A stretch of DNA of 64,000 nt from Dermatemys mawii (GCA_007922305.1 ML677373.1:11582127-11646126), one strand, 5' to 3'. Counted from the first letter of the stretch, positions 32,667-46,100 are shown. A program made the numbers and translations. The notes: generated by a model from the sequence alone, not told the origin.

Positions 32667-35465
32667 GTAGGAGCGCAGGTCTGAGCAGTGAGTATAGAAT
32701 CAGAGAGGGGGGAAGAAGGGGGGGCCTTATCCCTGCCCACGCGAAGACCTCGGGCACATACGCATTCACCCCAGGGATTGCTGATAGGGGACCGTGGTAA
32801 CTGCTGTGTAGAGAGCCAGGAGAGCCTCAGGCGATGGGCCGTTGTCAGCCCGGCCCCGGTCCTTACGCAGTATAGAGCCTGAGGCTGCCGAGGCACAGCT
32901 GGGGCTAGGAGCTGTCAGCCTCTTTCCTGGCTAGTTGAGCACGGCTGGACGTATCTCACTTGCCTTGGTGGAGCGTCTTAACCTTTCTGTAGCACCGTCC
33001 TCAGATACAGACAAGCTGTGCTCTGTACCCGCTGCGGACGATCTCTGCCTGCAGGCCGCCCCGAGGAGAGGGCACCACGCTGCAGGAGAGTCCTAGGGCA
33101 GAGGTGGGTTAGCGATTCAGCAAAGCAATGTGACCAGCCAGGGGCCAGGCCCTCTTTGACATCATAGGCACACAGGATTTGCCCTAGTGGGTCAGCCCAA
33201 TGGTCCAGCTAGTCCAGTATCTTGTCTCCAGCTGTCACAAGCAACGGATGCTCCAAAAGAAATTGCAAGGACCCTACAGTGGACTGCTGTAGGGACAGTT
33301 CCTCCCTACGTAATCCTGAACGGTTAGCACTTGGCTCTGCCCTGAAGCATGACCATTGACATCTCTTACAGACTTTTATCCGAGGTGATGTGCATGCTAA
33401 TCAAGGTATAAACAGGGTCCAGTCTGCTCATGGGAGGTAGCGTGTGGGGGTGGGGGCTGATCAATAGATAAAGCATTTTGGGGAGGGAGGGTAGAAACAG
33501 CCCCTCATAGTCAAACTGGCCTTTAGACACCAGAAGAGTTTGAGGTGGGGAGTGAATATTTGGATCCAGTTGTGATGAAGCCTGTTCTGGATCTGTTGTC
33601 ATGGTAGCTACTCACGTAGATCTTCTCCTTCTGAGAGAGCCTGGGTGCTTTTAACTGCTGTATTTGGGATGGGCCAGGCTCTGCCCCGACCCACCCCCTT
33701 ACCCCCACTCCGGATTGACAGCGCTGATCATTAGACCCACGCCACGACAGATGGCCGCCCTCCATGAGATGCATCACAGGGCAGGCACGCAACATCCGTT
33801 ACCATCAGTAAAGGCGGGCCTCGGACTCCAGACTCCTCTACTGCTGGCCCCTGGATCTGTCTCTCTGTCCCGTCTTTTGGGGTTTGCCATGTGGTTTTCG
33901 CTTTCAACTGAGACTGGGGACTGAGCCCTGGGCCTGTGAGTCGGGGTTGTCCCCAGGCTGCGCCCCACTCTGTATGTTGCTCTGTGGGGCTTCTCAGCCT
34001 GTGCAGGTTTCCCTTTGTCTGTGGCTCGGCAGCCTGATGATGAGCAAACCTCCCCCACCCCAGTGCTGTAGTGATGATCACTTCGTGGCTTAGGGAAATG
34101 GGCCTTTCTCCTCCAGAGACCCTGGCCTGGGATGACTGGTCAGGTCTGCTTGGGAGATGCCCAGGTCTGGAGTGAAGTGTGTGTGGGAGGAGCTTGTTTG
34201 GTGCCTGCCCTTCCTGTGCTGCGTCTGGCTCCAGCCAGAGGGTTTGTCCCTCACTGCTGTGAGCCCCAAATCCTAGAGATGATGAGCCCAAACCCAGCCC
34301 TGAACACACTGGATTATGGAGCATTCCGATCCGGAGCCAGGCTTCACAGCCCCACCTCCAGCAGGCTGAGCCAAAAACCTGGATCCAAACTTCGGAGAAA
34401 GTTTTGAATTTGGATCCAGCTTGGCAGCTTGGGCCCCTCTCAATAGGTCAGAGAAGAATAAGAGGAGACCCAAAGAGTCCAGTGGGCTGTCATGAGGGGT
34501 GAGTGTTTCTCTTTGCCAAATACCCAGGCCTTGAGTTCCAGCTGTGTCAGGTCCCTCTCCCCACTGCTACCATGTTACTGGATGCACAGGCAGCTGCAAG
34601 AACTGCCTGCTACTAGGAGGTTATCCCTCCCACCCCAAGGCTCCTTGTCTCTTCCTCAGCACCCTCTCCAGTCTCTTCTTTCCCCTGTCTCGGTGGTGTT
34701 CATGGAGTTCACAGCTAGCTCCAGCAGTAGCAGCCAGGAGAGCTACACTCATGGTAGCATCCCGGAAAGGGGTCACTTTCAGCATCCTTTGAAGGTGACT
34801 TGACAGGAGAAGCCAGTGCCTGAAGAGATCTTTTTTGTCTGTTTTTTCACCTTAAAAACATCAGGAATGTCAAGTCCCTATTTTTGTTGGAGGGACTCAT
34901 TTGGAATCTCAGAGGGCATGGGACCTTTCCCCCACATAAATGAGGGGCTGAGAGGAAGGTGTTGAGACTTTAACAAAGACCACTTTTCCCCCAGACATTT
35001 ATCTGGATTTGAGTTAAATGGATGCTAGCAAAAATGTGCCTGTCATTCTAAATAGGCTGCACAAAAGTCACTTCCCCTCTCACCAATCAAGCGTCAGTTT
35101 CCTGGTGCCTTGGCTGTCAGGATCTTGCCAGGTCTCCGATTGCCCACAGAAAAAACAGGATAGGCAAGCTAGCAATGTCTAGTTTACAAACATGCAGAAT
35201 GTTTTTAACCTCTTCCAGGCTTTCTTTGTCCCTCTTAAAGCAGCAATAAAGGCCACGCACCCAATTACTTCTCCATCACAAGTCACTGCTAACACAGGGG
35301 CCTGGCAGCAGTAAGCTTTTGTTTCTATGGTGACTTACAAAGATAGGAAGCCTGGACTCCAGAAGCCAGCTCAGTTTTGCAGTGTGCGCTGGAGCTGGGC
35401 CGTCGGGGAGGCTTTCAGCTGTTTACCTGGCTGAGTTTGCAGCGTGGCTGTTCACTCTCCCACAG
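32667..35465 (+). other. Intron after exon 15
   Basis: A 2.8-kb intron with one LINE-tail-like repeat (33174-33355). Open frames on both strands around 33731-34324 show no family signal and are taken as chance. Confidence 0.55.
33174..33355. repeat. Sauropsid dispersed repeat (LINE-tail-like)
   Basis: AGTGGGTCAGCCCAATGGTC followed by 'cagctagtccagtatcttgtctccagc' is a common sauropsid repeat, related in wording to the end of the CR1-like copy at 13170-13218 in opposite orientation. Confidence 0.65.
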
Positions 35466-35631
35466 TGACAAGATGGCGGAGATGGCGGAATACAGTTACC
35501 TGTCCATGCCTCGGCACTGCGGCGGCAGCCACACCCTCACCTACCCCTACAGGCGCTACACACGGCTGCAGCAAATCGCCCAGTGTGTGCCGGTGCATCC
35601 TGAGGAGACCACCATGCTGACAGTGATGAAG
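35466..35631 (+). CDS. QRICH2: QRICH2 coding exon 16 (residues 882-937)
   Basis: The exon is 166 nt. The acceptor is CTCCCACAG (35465) and the donor is GTACCT (35632). It completes a split Arg codon and encodes a Met/Glu-rich start (DKMAEMAEYSYL), then HCGGSHTLTYPYRRYTRLQQ and a Val/Pro-rich end. CGGSHTLTYPYRR resembles the QRICH2 C-terminal part. Confidence 0.9.
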
Positions 35632-38600
35632 GTACCTGTGACTGGAGATGGGAAGGAGGGAGAGAGACCAGGAACACAGCTGGCCTGACTCTCCACTGGC
35701 CCACCCCTCATGTGACCATTGACACCAGTGCCAAGTGGGTGTAAAACAATGCCTGCTCATGACAGAAGTGTGCTGTGCAAGGCAAGGGAGAACCAGACCC
35801 AGAGGTTCCCCCTGTGTGCTTGCTAGTGGTATCCAGAGAACTCTCTGGGACGTGGGGCTGGCCCCTCCACCTCGGTTCCAGCTGTTGGATCACAAGAAAA
35901 ACAGTTACATTCCTAGAGACAATCCCAGGACTGATGGTCCCAGAGCCAGTCTGGATCTTGTATACAAGATGCTACTATTCTGAGTCAATAAAATGTATCT
36001 TCTTCATAATCCTCGACTAAGCTCGGGACTCATTGCAAAGACATCCCTCGGATGCTAACACCACTTCAGCTCCATGGTAGCAGTAATGTTGAGCCACAGA
36101 TGGGGCTGCTGCCAGAATTTTAAGTCCCAGGTCATCTTACCCTGCTCAGAGCAGGTCTAAAGGAAAAACTTTTTAAACCACAGCAACCCGGCTTTTGCTA
36201 CCAGTGTTGCTAATCCCAGGGGAAAAGTCTAAAAACCTACATGTGACCCCTGCTAACTTGACCCACACAGGCTGTTTTGGTTTCCACTAGGAAATTTAAC
36301 TTTTGAATCATTTGCCAATGTAAGACCTTTTAGAAATCTTCCTTTAGCCTGGGCCCCGTGTGTATCTGCAGCAGTGGGACCAGAAATGATGATCAAGGCT
36401 GGTCAGTGTGAGAATTAGCTGGGCCTTGTTAATGGCCAACTCTTCCAGGAATAGGAAATACTGGGGGAAGGAAACCGTTTGGGCCAGGTCTCAGCTGTAT
36501 GAAAGCCTTTCTGTGTATGTGTGCAGCTCTGGTACTGTACAGGGGCCTTACACAGGCTGGAAACACCTCCATAGAATTCCCTGGAGCAGGAGGCCTTCAG
36601 GACGGTGCAGAGCTGGTGTGAAGTTTCTGCACTGACAAGAGGAATGTGTCGTGCTTGCCTGGGCACACCGCATGGTCTGCTCTTGGTTTCCCAGGGGCTG
36701 TGGGAAGTAGAAGTCAGAGGAGCCCTGAGGCTGCTCCAGTTTATACTGGGGACCAGGCAGACCCAGCAGTAGCCCCAGAATAAGGGGAACATGAAGCCAC
36801 ATTATCCCCCAAATCCCTGCCCCAAGTATGGGACTGAAGTTGTTGAAAATCCAGCTGTTTTCAGGAAATCTTTTCCCTCTCAGGCCTGGCCGCCCCGTAG
36901 AGTCCAAGATGGTCAGAGAAGTCTCAGTCCCTGGGAAAAACATCTCAGGACTGCATCCCCTGTTAATAGTGCACATACAAGCCCACAATGAATTCCCTGT
37001 GCAGGGTGGAGGCAGAGAAGGAAAGGCGTGATTGGAAACACCCCAAACATGGGGTTGGCGATTGTTCCAAAAGGGACACAAAGTCAGGGTGTTCCCAGGT
37101 GCCTACAGCCCCCGTAAGCCCTGCACCGCTGTCAGTCTGAGCCGGTTCAGTCCTGGGAATGCACATCAGAGCCTCTTCACACACGCTCCACCTCCCCTGG
37201 CCCGTCACTGCCAGATCTGAGCGAACAGAGACGTGTAATGGTGGAGGAGGGGCAGTAACAGGGAGAGGCAGGGCTAGGGGAATGGGGTAATGGTGATAGA
37301 CAGTTGGAGATGAGAGAGGGACTATCCAGGGCTCTCAAAAGTGAGAATGGGAGTCAGAGATTGAGGCAGGGTGATGGAGAAGAGGATGGTGTGGCAGTGG
37401 CAGAGATGGAGAAGAGACATGGCTTGGAGGGGAAGGGAGGTGTTCATGGGCAGAGTAGCGGCCTGGTCCCTGCCTGCATTAAGGAAATTCCTAATATCTC
37501 AGTGTGGTTACCTCAGTTCGTGACACTGCACGGATGCAAAGCTGGGCATGTGCCCACCTAGCTTGATCCCGTCATTCAGTGACGTACCCTACAGCAGGGG
37601 CAAAGACCACTCTGCAGGGGTGTGGCACGTCCGCACTCGGGCTTGATACTAATGTAGCAGTGCACGTGTGGATTTCCTTAATGTGGACGGTGCCCTAAGT
37701 AGAGAGGGGTTGGTGCAGGGCAGCATTTCCGAGCAGTCCTGACGTTCTCTAGTAAATATCTGAGAGCATTGCAGAAGGGAAAGGAGGCGACTGAAGGGTA
37801 TTGAACGTGTTCACTCTGCCGCATGAGGGTCTGGAACAGGTGTTCCTCTTTGCCTGAATGGAGGTTAGAAATGCTAATAACCCTCTAGGGTTGGAGCCAA
37901 ACCCATTCTGTTGAGGTGCCTGTAGTGTGTCCATCCCTAAGGTATTTGAACATCTTCAGAGCTGAGAATAAACCAAGTAGAATCTGTCATGGGACATTTC
38001 CCCTTCCTTCCTCCTGCCAACGGGAAAGGTTTTGTCCCCGCATCTTTACAATGAAATATTAACACCCCCTTTCCAATATGTCACATGCTGCTTTGTGGAG
38101 ACAGCAAGTTTGAAGCAGTAGACCTGGGATGACCTTCTCAAACATGCCTGGGTGATTTAGCAGTGAGTTCGGAGCCTAAGTCTCCCTGAAAATCAACATG
38201 ATGTAGGCTCCTAAGTGGTTTAGGAACTCTTGAGAGCCCAGGTGTAAATCCAGAATAACTCCATCAGCCTTTTTGGATCTGAGACCAGAATCCGGCCACC
38301 AGGATGCAATTTCCTGTAATGTACATTTCAGACCCTGATGTCTCTGATGCCCGTTCACCTTTTTGTAGAATATTGTTTGCTCTTACATGGCAGGAGTCCT
38401 CTCAGAGAAGAGATCAGGGTTTGTATGGCACTGTGTGAGGCACTGTCACCTTCTCTCTAATATCACTGTTGTGACTGTGAAGACCACGCGTACACAGAGG
38501 ATGGGACTGATGTGTGTGGCCCCACTCTAGACAGTGACTACATACAAACAGCCCCTTCTTACTCAACCCATCTGCCCCTCCCCTCAGTGTTTTGAGAGTC

Positions 38601-39116
38601 AGATCTGCTGACTTTAGTGACTGAGACAGGTTGTTGCTGCTGTTAGCCCTGAAGAGCCAGCACAGCTCTGATAGCATGAGCTGGATTTTCTTTTGTCTCA
38701 TCAGTACACCCGTTAACGAAGTTCTGACCGAGGATGGAAGGAACCCAGCTTGACTCTCAGATCCCAAGTCGAGTTGGGAGGGCGAGTGGTTAGAGAAGCT
38801 AGCGTTTTACTTGCAAACTGAGCAGACTGATCTGGAGTCACTGAGAGGCGATTGCTAGGGGGCCCCAGCAATGCTGTTCTTCCCAAGTCACTGATCTGCA
38901 TCAAACCCCATCTTGAAATGACATTTCTATGCAGGAGGGTACATAAATGACCACTGAGCCAACTTTTTCCCTGGCCAACGCTATCCAGCTCGTTCCCAGG
39001 GAGGTTCACTGTTGTTTTCTTTAAAAAATGCTGGGCCTTTAAAAAGAACTCTGGCCCCGAGTCTGACTTTAACCACCGGCGCCAACACCAGGTCTGTCTT
39101 TGCGTTTCCTTCCTAG
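35632..39116 (+). other. Intron after exon 16
   Basis: A 3.5-kb intron. It contains a palindromic repeat at about 38130-38250. No gene was recognised. Confidence 0.55.
38130..38250. repeat. Palindromic 'cctaag' repeat
   Basis: The arm 'tgatttagcagtgagttcggagcctaagtc' pairs imperfectly with 'gatgtaggctcctaagtggtttagga'. This is the same style as the repeat at 25480-25562. Confidence 0.6.
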
Positions 39117-39204
39117 CATGAAGAGGTGGATATCCTGGGCCTGGATGGACACATCTACAAAGGGCGGATGGACACTAGGCTCCCCTCAATTTCACCCAAG
39201 GATG
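39117..39204 (+). CDS. QRICH2: QRICH2 coding exon 17 (residues 938-967)
   Basis: The exon is 88 nt. The acceptor is TTCCTAG (39116) and the donor is GTAAGT (39205). It encodes HEEVDILGLDGHIYKGRMDT then RLPSISPKDG. The EVDILGLDGHIYKGR core is a distinctive C-terminal motif of QRICH2. Confidence 0.93.
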
Positions 39205-39474
39205 GTAAGTCTCGGATGCCCTGTATGTTTTCTTTGGGGAGCCTTTGTTCGCCTTCTGCCTGGTGTTGCTGGAATGCAACTGTTTCTTTATCATGCTGGC
39301 CAGAGAGGGAGGGATGTGGGATTCAGAGCAGAGCGGTGTGTTCCCTCTTTTGTCTGTTCCTCCAAAAGAGATCTGCTGTCCACCTGGCACCCTGAAAAGG
39401 GTCGCTGTATGATGGGAGGCCTTTATCTGCCTATATTAGGTAATTATATTGGCCCCCAGAACCTCGGTATCTGA

Positions 39475-39650
39475 GCACCTCACAATCTTTAATGTGTTTC
39501 TGTCCTCAACTGCGCAGTGAGGCAGGGCTGTGCTATTATCCCCATTGTACAGATGGGAACTGAGGCACACAGAGTGACTTGCCCAAGGTCACACAGGAAG
39601 TCTGTGGCGGGATTTGTTCCAAGTTCTCAGGCTAGCACCCGAACCACAGG
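39475..39650 (-). repeat. MIR-like SINE, antisense
   Basis: CCCCATTGTACAGATGGGAA, 'ctgaggcacacagagtgacttgcccaaggtcacacagg' and 'gtctgtggcgggatttg' are a textbook antisense MIR. It lies in the 1.7-kb intron after exon 17, where nothing else was seen. Confidence 0.8.
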
Positions 39651-40912
39651 ATCATCCTTCATCCAGATTCCCTTGGATGGAATCTGCTGCTCACGTGATC
39701 TCCGGCCCCTTCCCCAACCCCTGTGAATCCGGTATCCTTAAAACAACAGCTTGGGAAATGGGAGGTATGATCTCCCTCGGAGCCTGCTTCAGCGCTCTGC
39801 AGGTCTCAGACCTAACCGTTGGGTAGTTGCCATCCTGGGTCCAATGGGGGCATGAAAGCTGCAGCTAGTGCCCTTTGTCTAGAGTGTGAGGTAGCTCTGG
39901 GCCTGCTAGCTGGAAGGCAGTAAGGGATTGTCACCATGGATACAGGGGAGACTCAGTCCCCCCAGGGTTCTGGGATACCCCATTGAAGAGGGCAAGACTG
40001 GCTGCCTAGAGAGCACCGCTAAGTACCCAGAATGCTTTGCCCTGTTGCATTAACCCTTCCTGTTCCTTTAGCCCGTGACTGAAATGTTGCCCTCTCCATG
40101 CAAACACCGTCCCCCAAGGCTAGAGGCCTGAAGAATGTGCCCCTACTGCCCCCTGTTGGCTGCCATGAGAAAGGCCAAACTTCAGCCTATGCAAGAATGC
40201 ATAGGGCAGTGGTGTCCTGCCCCCGAGGAAGGGGGAGCAGCCAGTGGGACACCAGGAGGGGAGGGGTCAGAGCATCTAGTGGGGCTGATGGGGTGCTGGG
40301 GATCCCCACTGGTAGCCAGGGCACCACACCAGAGCAAATGCAGCTGAGCCAATCAAAAATGGGAGCTAACTGGTTCAACAGTCAAGCGTCCCTGTCTGGC
40401 ACTTTTTGCATCATTCCTCTCTTGGAATCACTGCCAGGTGACAGCAGCAGCTTGAATGAACTTGTCCTTCTGTTTCAGTCCTCGTAGCTCATCTGTTCTC
40501 CTGCATACTCTGCCAGTTACATAACAACATGTCCGAGGTGGGCGGTAGTTTTGGCAGGGTAGAGCCATGTGTGCATGTTCAGATCTGCATGCTAATCCCC
40601 AGGAATAAGGGCCGTTTTCCACTCTTCCCAGCTCCCTGTTCTTTGTGTGGCCACATGCAATGGGGTCCCACAGAGACTCCACCCTGAAAGGTCCTTGTGC
40701 AGCAGATTCTCAGGTCACTGACTCAAATGGAGTTCCACCAGCTCCAGGAGTTTCCATCAGGGTTGTCTGTAGCCCAGGATGTCAAAGGCTAACCCCCGTC
40801 TCAGAGCTGCACAGCTCTCCCCTAGGCAGTCCTCTGCAGTAGCTGAGCCACCGTTACCTCGTGGCTCCACGAACTATTGAAAGTCTCCACTTACCCATAT
40901 GCTTCCCACCAG

Positions 40913-41035
40913 GTCCTTTGAAGACCAAACCCAAGCTCTCCCGGTCTTCATCGCAACGGCAGCCGACTCTGGTAGACTCAGCCAGCCTCCCAGCACGCCC
41001 GCACAGCGCCAAACTGTCTTCTCCCAGCAATTCAG
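40913..41035 (+). CDS. QRICH2: QRICH2 coding exon 18, basic Ser/Pro-rich tail (residues 967-1008)
   Basis: The exon is 123 nt. The acceptor is CCACCAG (40912) and the donor is GTACCT (41036). It enters and leaves with split Gly codons. It encodes a basic, Ser-rich, probably disordered segment (PLKTKPKLSRSSSQRQP, later RPHSAKLSSPSNSG). Several Ser residues follow Arg or Lys, so phosphorylation is plausible. Confidence 0.85.
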
Positions 41036-42879
41036 GTACCTCGCTTGGGTTGAGATGGGAGCTGGAGCACTCCTGAGAATTTACTGCCTAATGGGCATGT
41101 GCTACCGAGAGGCTCCTAGAAGAATCCCTTGTCTTGTTCCCTCTATTCCTAGCAGAGATCCCCTCTGCCCCCCCAGAGCTGGGGTAGGTTATGCCAGGCT
41201 CTGTGTAGGCCCTGTGGTGAGGGGAGGGTTCCTCCCATTGCCCCGAGGGACAAGCCCTGCCAATCTACCTGGAGTCCCCACTAATCATGGTTCACGGGGG
41301 AGTATTTGTACCCAGCTGCAGCAGAGGCAGCCAGCAGAGGGTGCGCAAGTTAAAGAACAAACCCTCTTCCCAGCACAGGGCTGAGGCTGTTTGTGGTGAC
41401 AAAAGCCAATAAGGAAATAAAAGCACCCCTGGGACACAGACAGGCTCTGTAAACAAATGGGAGGGTGTGCGGGGGCCGGGGGGAGAGAATCACTGGGGCC
41501 CTTACTCCATCTGTGGGGAAAACCCACACAGGGACAAGGAACAGCCACATGCAAAGTTTCCTTCCTGCTGTTCCATCAGGGATGTGGCTGGGTTCCCCAT
41601 CCCTAGGCAGGTGTTTCAGCCCTCCACCCCCATCCCACCCCACCCACCTGAGATCTGCAGGTGGGAACCTCCCCAGTGCCCTGCGCTGCGCCTCATCCTC
41701 CCCACAGGCAGTTTCTCCAGCACCCCACCCAGTGGGGATGCTCACTGTTGATTCAGTCTACTCCAGCTGGAGGGGAAGCTGCTGTCTGGTCCATCTGCCC
41801 TGGAAAGGGCCACCCATGGGAGCTGGAGAGATGGGGCATGGGGGAATGCAGCAGCGCTCCCCGCCCCACATGCAGGGCCTTTCCCGCCGTCCCCTCAGCA
41901 CCGCGTGGCTGAGGGCAGCCTGCGGCCCAAAGCAAGAAGAAAAGCTGGGTTCTTGATTCCAAGCTTCTTACTGCGGCTGAGGAGAGAACGACCAACATCG
42001 CAGACTCTTCTAAACTAGCACTCAGCAGCGGCCTTCATCAAAGCGCCCGGATGATGGATGGATTTGGGGTCTGTTGGCAATCCCTGTGTCAGCCCATCCG
42101 TCTGTTCATTTTGGGAAGGGTGAGCTGGGTGACACTGCAGAACCACGTGATCTGAGCCGTGATTTCAAACACAATTGGCTAGGAAAACTGTAATAAGATC
42201 TGGATGGGGTGAAGGGCTTGCTGGGAAAGCACAGAACCTCTCAGCACAGCTCAGAGTAACGTTCCCCTCCCACCATTCAAAGAGAGACCCACAGCATTTG
42301 GCAACGGACATGCCTTCAGCAGGAAGAGCCCCTGTTTAGCTTGGTAGAATTGGGTATGGAAAAAAAGAAGGCAAAAACGTTTAATTGGACCAATGGATTG
42401 AAAGCAGCCAGGATGGAAGAAAAGATCCTTCAATAGATCTGTGAAATAACAGATTGCATCGGGGTAAACTTCACACAGAGGGACAAATCCTCTGCTTCAC
42501 TGAAGCCTCACACTTAATTTGCACTTCGGCTGTGTCTCAGTAAACAAACATGGAGTGGATGTCAGGAGAAGGCTTAGGGTGGGATGGAAGGTTGGGGAGA
42601 TGGATGGATTTGTAGAAGAGCATGTTGATGAATGGGTGGGGCAGAGGCGTATCAACTGATAGTTGACGTACAGAAGCAAGGCAGGTGAATGGACGGTGGC
42701 TGGATGTAATAATAGATGGAAAAGCAGCTGGATGGGGAAGGATCAGGAAGTGAGGGACGGGGAAGGCAGGATGGATGGGTGGGTGATGAGCGCAGAAACA
42801 GAGACATGGCCCAAGATGCACGGAGAATCAGGCAGCTGGATAACCCATCCGTTAAATCATCTGCAATGTTTCCTTGTAG
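41036..42879 (+). other. Intron after exon 18
   Basis: A 1.84-kb intron. About 42590-42790 is a degenerate GGAT/TGGA-rich tract, probably a decayed tetranucleotide repeat. A C/A-rich patch lies near 41620-41720. No gene was seen. Confidence 0.55.
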
Positions 42880-43076
42880 GTACAGCTAGGTCGCTAAAGG
42901 ACCGGCCCGTGTCATCAGAGGGTCGACTGTCCCGGGTGGACCTGACCCATCTATCAACCTCCACACCTCCCCCTGAGGAGACAAGAGAGGATTCTGCCAT
43001 GCTGGAGAAAGAAACCCTAGAGCTTCAGCTGGACCTTTCCATGCGCCGGCGATCGTCCGAGCAGCTGGCTCCGTAG
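42880..43076 (+). CDS. QRICH2: QRICH2 last coding exon 19 (residues 1008-1072, stop TAG)
   Basis: The acceptor is TCCTTGTAG (42879). The exon completes a split Gly codon and ends at TAG (43074-43076). It encodes TARSLKDRPVSSEGRLSRVD, a Thr/Ser/Pro linker and a short C-terminal helix (MLEKETLELQLDLSMRRRSS). A polyadenylation signal lies 49 nt after the stop. Confidence 0.85.
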
Positions 43077-43124
43077 CAGTGACTGCGATGGCCGGAAGGC
43101 AGCGCTCGCTGATGGAAGCCAGGC

Positions 43125-43130
43125 AATAAA
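43125..43130 (+). terminator. Polyadenylation signal of QRICH2
   Basis: A canonical AATAAA lies 49 nt after the stop codon. A GT-rich stretch follows about 25-40 nt later (around 43156-43172), as expected for cleavage-factor binding. The 3' UTR would therefore be very short, under 100 nt. Confidence 0.85.
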
Positions 43131-46100
43131 GAGTGAACGGAACAGAGAGAAGGCTGGGTACGTGTGTGGCGGTCCTCGGAACGGAGCTTTCTGTGCGGTG
43201 CCTGCGGCAAACAGGAGCCAGGGCTCTTCCGTGCAGCAGCATTGTTAAAAGGCGGAGGTGGGCAGCACGTTCAGTCGTGAAAACCGTTCGTCCCTGGCCT
43301 TTGCAAATCCTCCGCTCGCTGCTGCTCGCTTTGCCTGAGTAGATTTTGCAAATACCAGATCTTCTGCATAAGCCAGTTTGACATGGTCTCATTTCAACCC
43401 CTGGGATCTGACACTGTCCTTCGTGTCACAGAGCCCGACGCACCTCGTGTGCACAAAGGGGAGGCTCTGAAACCGGACTATGTGTGACTTGTTTGAGTGA
43501 AAAGCACCAGAGCAGAATGCAGCCCAAAGTTCTCCCCCACGGCCCACTGTCCTCCTCTGCACAGAGCTGTGGCTCACTGTGGGCTCTAAGTAGCTACTTG
43601 GAACACTGCATGCTGGGATCTGTAGTCTTCCTCTTCGTATTGAAGGAGGAGGATAAGCTACAGTCTGCTCTGTTCTGTGCACCTTGGCGGTGGCCCTTGG
43701 GGAGCCCCCTAGCAAACTACCAGTGCTGCCCTTAAGTGGGCAAAGCCTGAGCTCCATGACAAGTGAGGACTGGTCCCTCTTGAAGTCAGATCAGGGTTTG
43801 TGGGGCAGGCAGGGAGAGGACTGTGCACCAGGGTAGCTGCCTCTTCTCTTTCCCAGCCCCTTCACACCGTGCTTGCTCCGGCAAGGGCTTCTTGCAGCGG
43901 TGCTCAGACTGGAGCTGGCAAGAGAGCCGTAAGCAGAGCGATGGTTCCTAAGCACGGGGCCACGCGCTTTGGGTGCCCGCTGTCTTTCCTACAGCAGGGC
44001 ATTGCCATGCTCCAGGAGTCACTAGAAAAGAGTCTGTTGCTCTGTCCTTTCCACATCCGGTGCAAACAGAGACCTCTCTGATCAGAGCTGCTCTTTCCCC
44101 TGCGCAGGCCTCTGCTTCCCTGAGTGCCTGGCCCTCAAACTGGGGGATCAGGCGCCAGCCCCAGCTAATATCATCTAAACTTCCCTGCCCCTTGTTTTCT
44201 TTTGTTGGCGCGGAGGAAGGGCGGTGATGGTGCTGAGTGATTCGAGGAGGACGGGTGACCTGTGGATAAGGCACAAGACTGAATGTCGAAGCCAGGTTCA
44301 AGTCTTACCTCTGCCACTGACTCACTGTGTGACCTTGGGTGGACCCCTCCACTCCCATATGCCTTTATTTCCACCTTCTGTAAAAGTCCCTGTTGCGAGG
44401 CTTATTTCATCCATGTGTAAAGCACCATGAGACTCCTTGATCTGTGGAGCTGTGCAAATGCAAGGGAATGTTATGAAGGGTTACAAATAAGTCCAAAGCT
44501 AGGCAGGTGCATGTCGAGAGAACAGACAGGAGAACCCCATCCTATAATCCTCCTGGCTTGCATCTAGGTTCCTGCACTGTTGTCCCCGTTCCTTGATTCA
44601 TCCTCATGCGCTTTGTGACTGCTGCATTTAACCTACCTGCATGCTTTTCGTTTTCATCCTCTCCATGGCTCTGGTGCCGGCTTGATCATCATTTGGAGCT
44701 AGCATCGAGAGAGAGCGGGAGAGAAAGAGAGGACTGTTATTCCACTTGCTTTAAAGCTGTAGGTGCCTTGGACTGCCCTAGAACAAGAAGACCAACCAAA
44801 CTCCAGGGTGCAGGTGGCGTGTAGCATTTTGTAGTCAAGGAAGAGCTGATCAGTCAAGACGCTACGATGCAGCTTGATTTCAGTTCTCTGCTCACTCGCC
44901 TTTCGGTGTCCAGCGAAGCCAGTAGGTGAGGGACAGCAGGTTTCAGCAGGCAGTGTTTAGAGAACTAAGTGTCAGTGTAACCTATAGCATACAGGTTACA
45001 TGGCACAGTTATTGGGTAAATCCTCGTACCTGGCTTAGGAATTACACAGGGTTTACTTGATTAATGCCCCATAGCTACTTCCTCACGTGCTCCCAACATT
45101 GTTTTGTCATTGCACTTGGCCGATGGCGGCTGTGACTTGCTGCGGATATCAGAAATCATCACACGCTGGCTAGGTAATGTGACCCATTACCTGCCACCAG
45201 TCTTGCCAAGAACCAAGATGCTCTCCCGGTAAATACACGGCACATGCTGTAATGCCACTTGCCCTGTTACTAAATGGCCATCCCCTGGCACTTGTCTTAT
45301 AAACATCCTGCTGGTACCTGTTCTGTCATAGTTGTTAACCTGTAAGTATCCTGCCGCTGCCATGTTTGCCTCTGTGGTGATGGCGGATGCTTCCCGTGAG
45401 GAGGGACAGTTCAGGACTCTGCAAGTCCTGCCAGTGCACAGCGGAAGCAACAGGGGAAAACTTGAATGAAGTTTATAGTATGGGCAGGATCTGGCTCCCG
45501 TTAGAGTCAACAGCAAAACTCCCTTTGGCTTTGATGGGAACCAGGCGGAGCGCTGAATGATTTCATGTGAAGGACGTGACAGTGTGGAGCGGAGACCAGC
45601 TGAGAGAGGAGGGACACACAAGAGGGCCTTGGCAGGGGAAGATTCAGCCCTGTGCAGAGGGCCTAGACACACCCTATGCACCTCTTACAGGTAGGTCCCA
45701 CGGGAGCTCTATTTTGAGGGCATCTGTTGGACTTAAGTGGTGCCTAGGCCCGGGTCTCTCAAGCCAAGTGGATTAAACTTGGGCAAGTTTTGGCCCACAT
45801 AGGCGACTCCTCCACTGCCTGTGAACACTGTATGTGACATGCTTGTTGTAGGCCTCCAGTGTGCGACACACTTGTCTGTTCGGTGTGGTGACCCACACCT
45901 CAAATCTCTTGAGGTTTTGCCTTTCATTAATACCCCGTGCTGGACACCTGCTGGGCACGCTGGCAACACAGGGATGCTGCCTGGCAGCTGGCTATAAGCA
46001 TAGGCCATGCACTGTGTGTGGATATACTGCATGGCCACCCAGGTGCTGCATGGTGGGTGACTACAAATGCTGCATGCGGTGCTTACATGCCATGGACTGC

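Larger units (their letters stand above)
2243..43130 (+). other. QRICH2: QRICH2 gene, 5'-partial, 19 coding exons in window
   Basis: Nineteen exons with GT donors and AG acceptors join into one open frame of 3219 nt ending in TAG, giving 1072 residues (numbered here from the first exon in the window). The order is: helical N-terminal segment (1-101), Gln/Pro/Gly-rich repeats (102-about 350), coiled-coil and DUF4795-like region (about 350-880) with CPAC at 547-550 and CISC at 763-766, then a basic Ser/Pro-rich tail. A QPG-repeat region ahead of this conserved C-terminal half is the layout of QRICH2. The paralogue C16orf96 shares the DUF4795 part but, as far as I recall, not the repeats. Human QRICH2 is longer (about 1660 aa), mostly because of a larger repeat region. 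In mammals the protein is testis-enriched and needed for normal sperm flagellum structure. The 5' end is missing from the window. The paralogue was excluded by recall of family features, not by alignment. Confidence 0.86.

Noticed and set aside
33731..34324. 197-codon open frame on the minus strand within the intron after exon 15
   Set aside because: No recognisable domain, no start or splice context, low-complexity composition; taken as chance.
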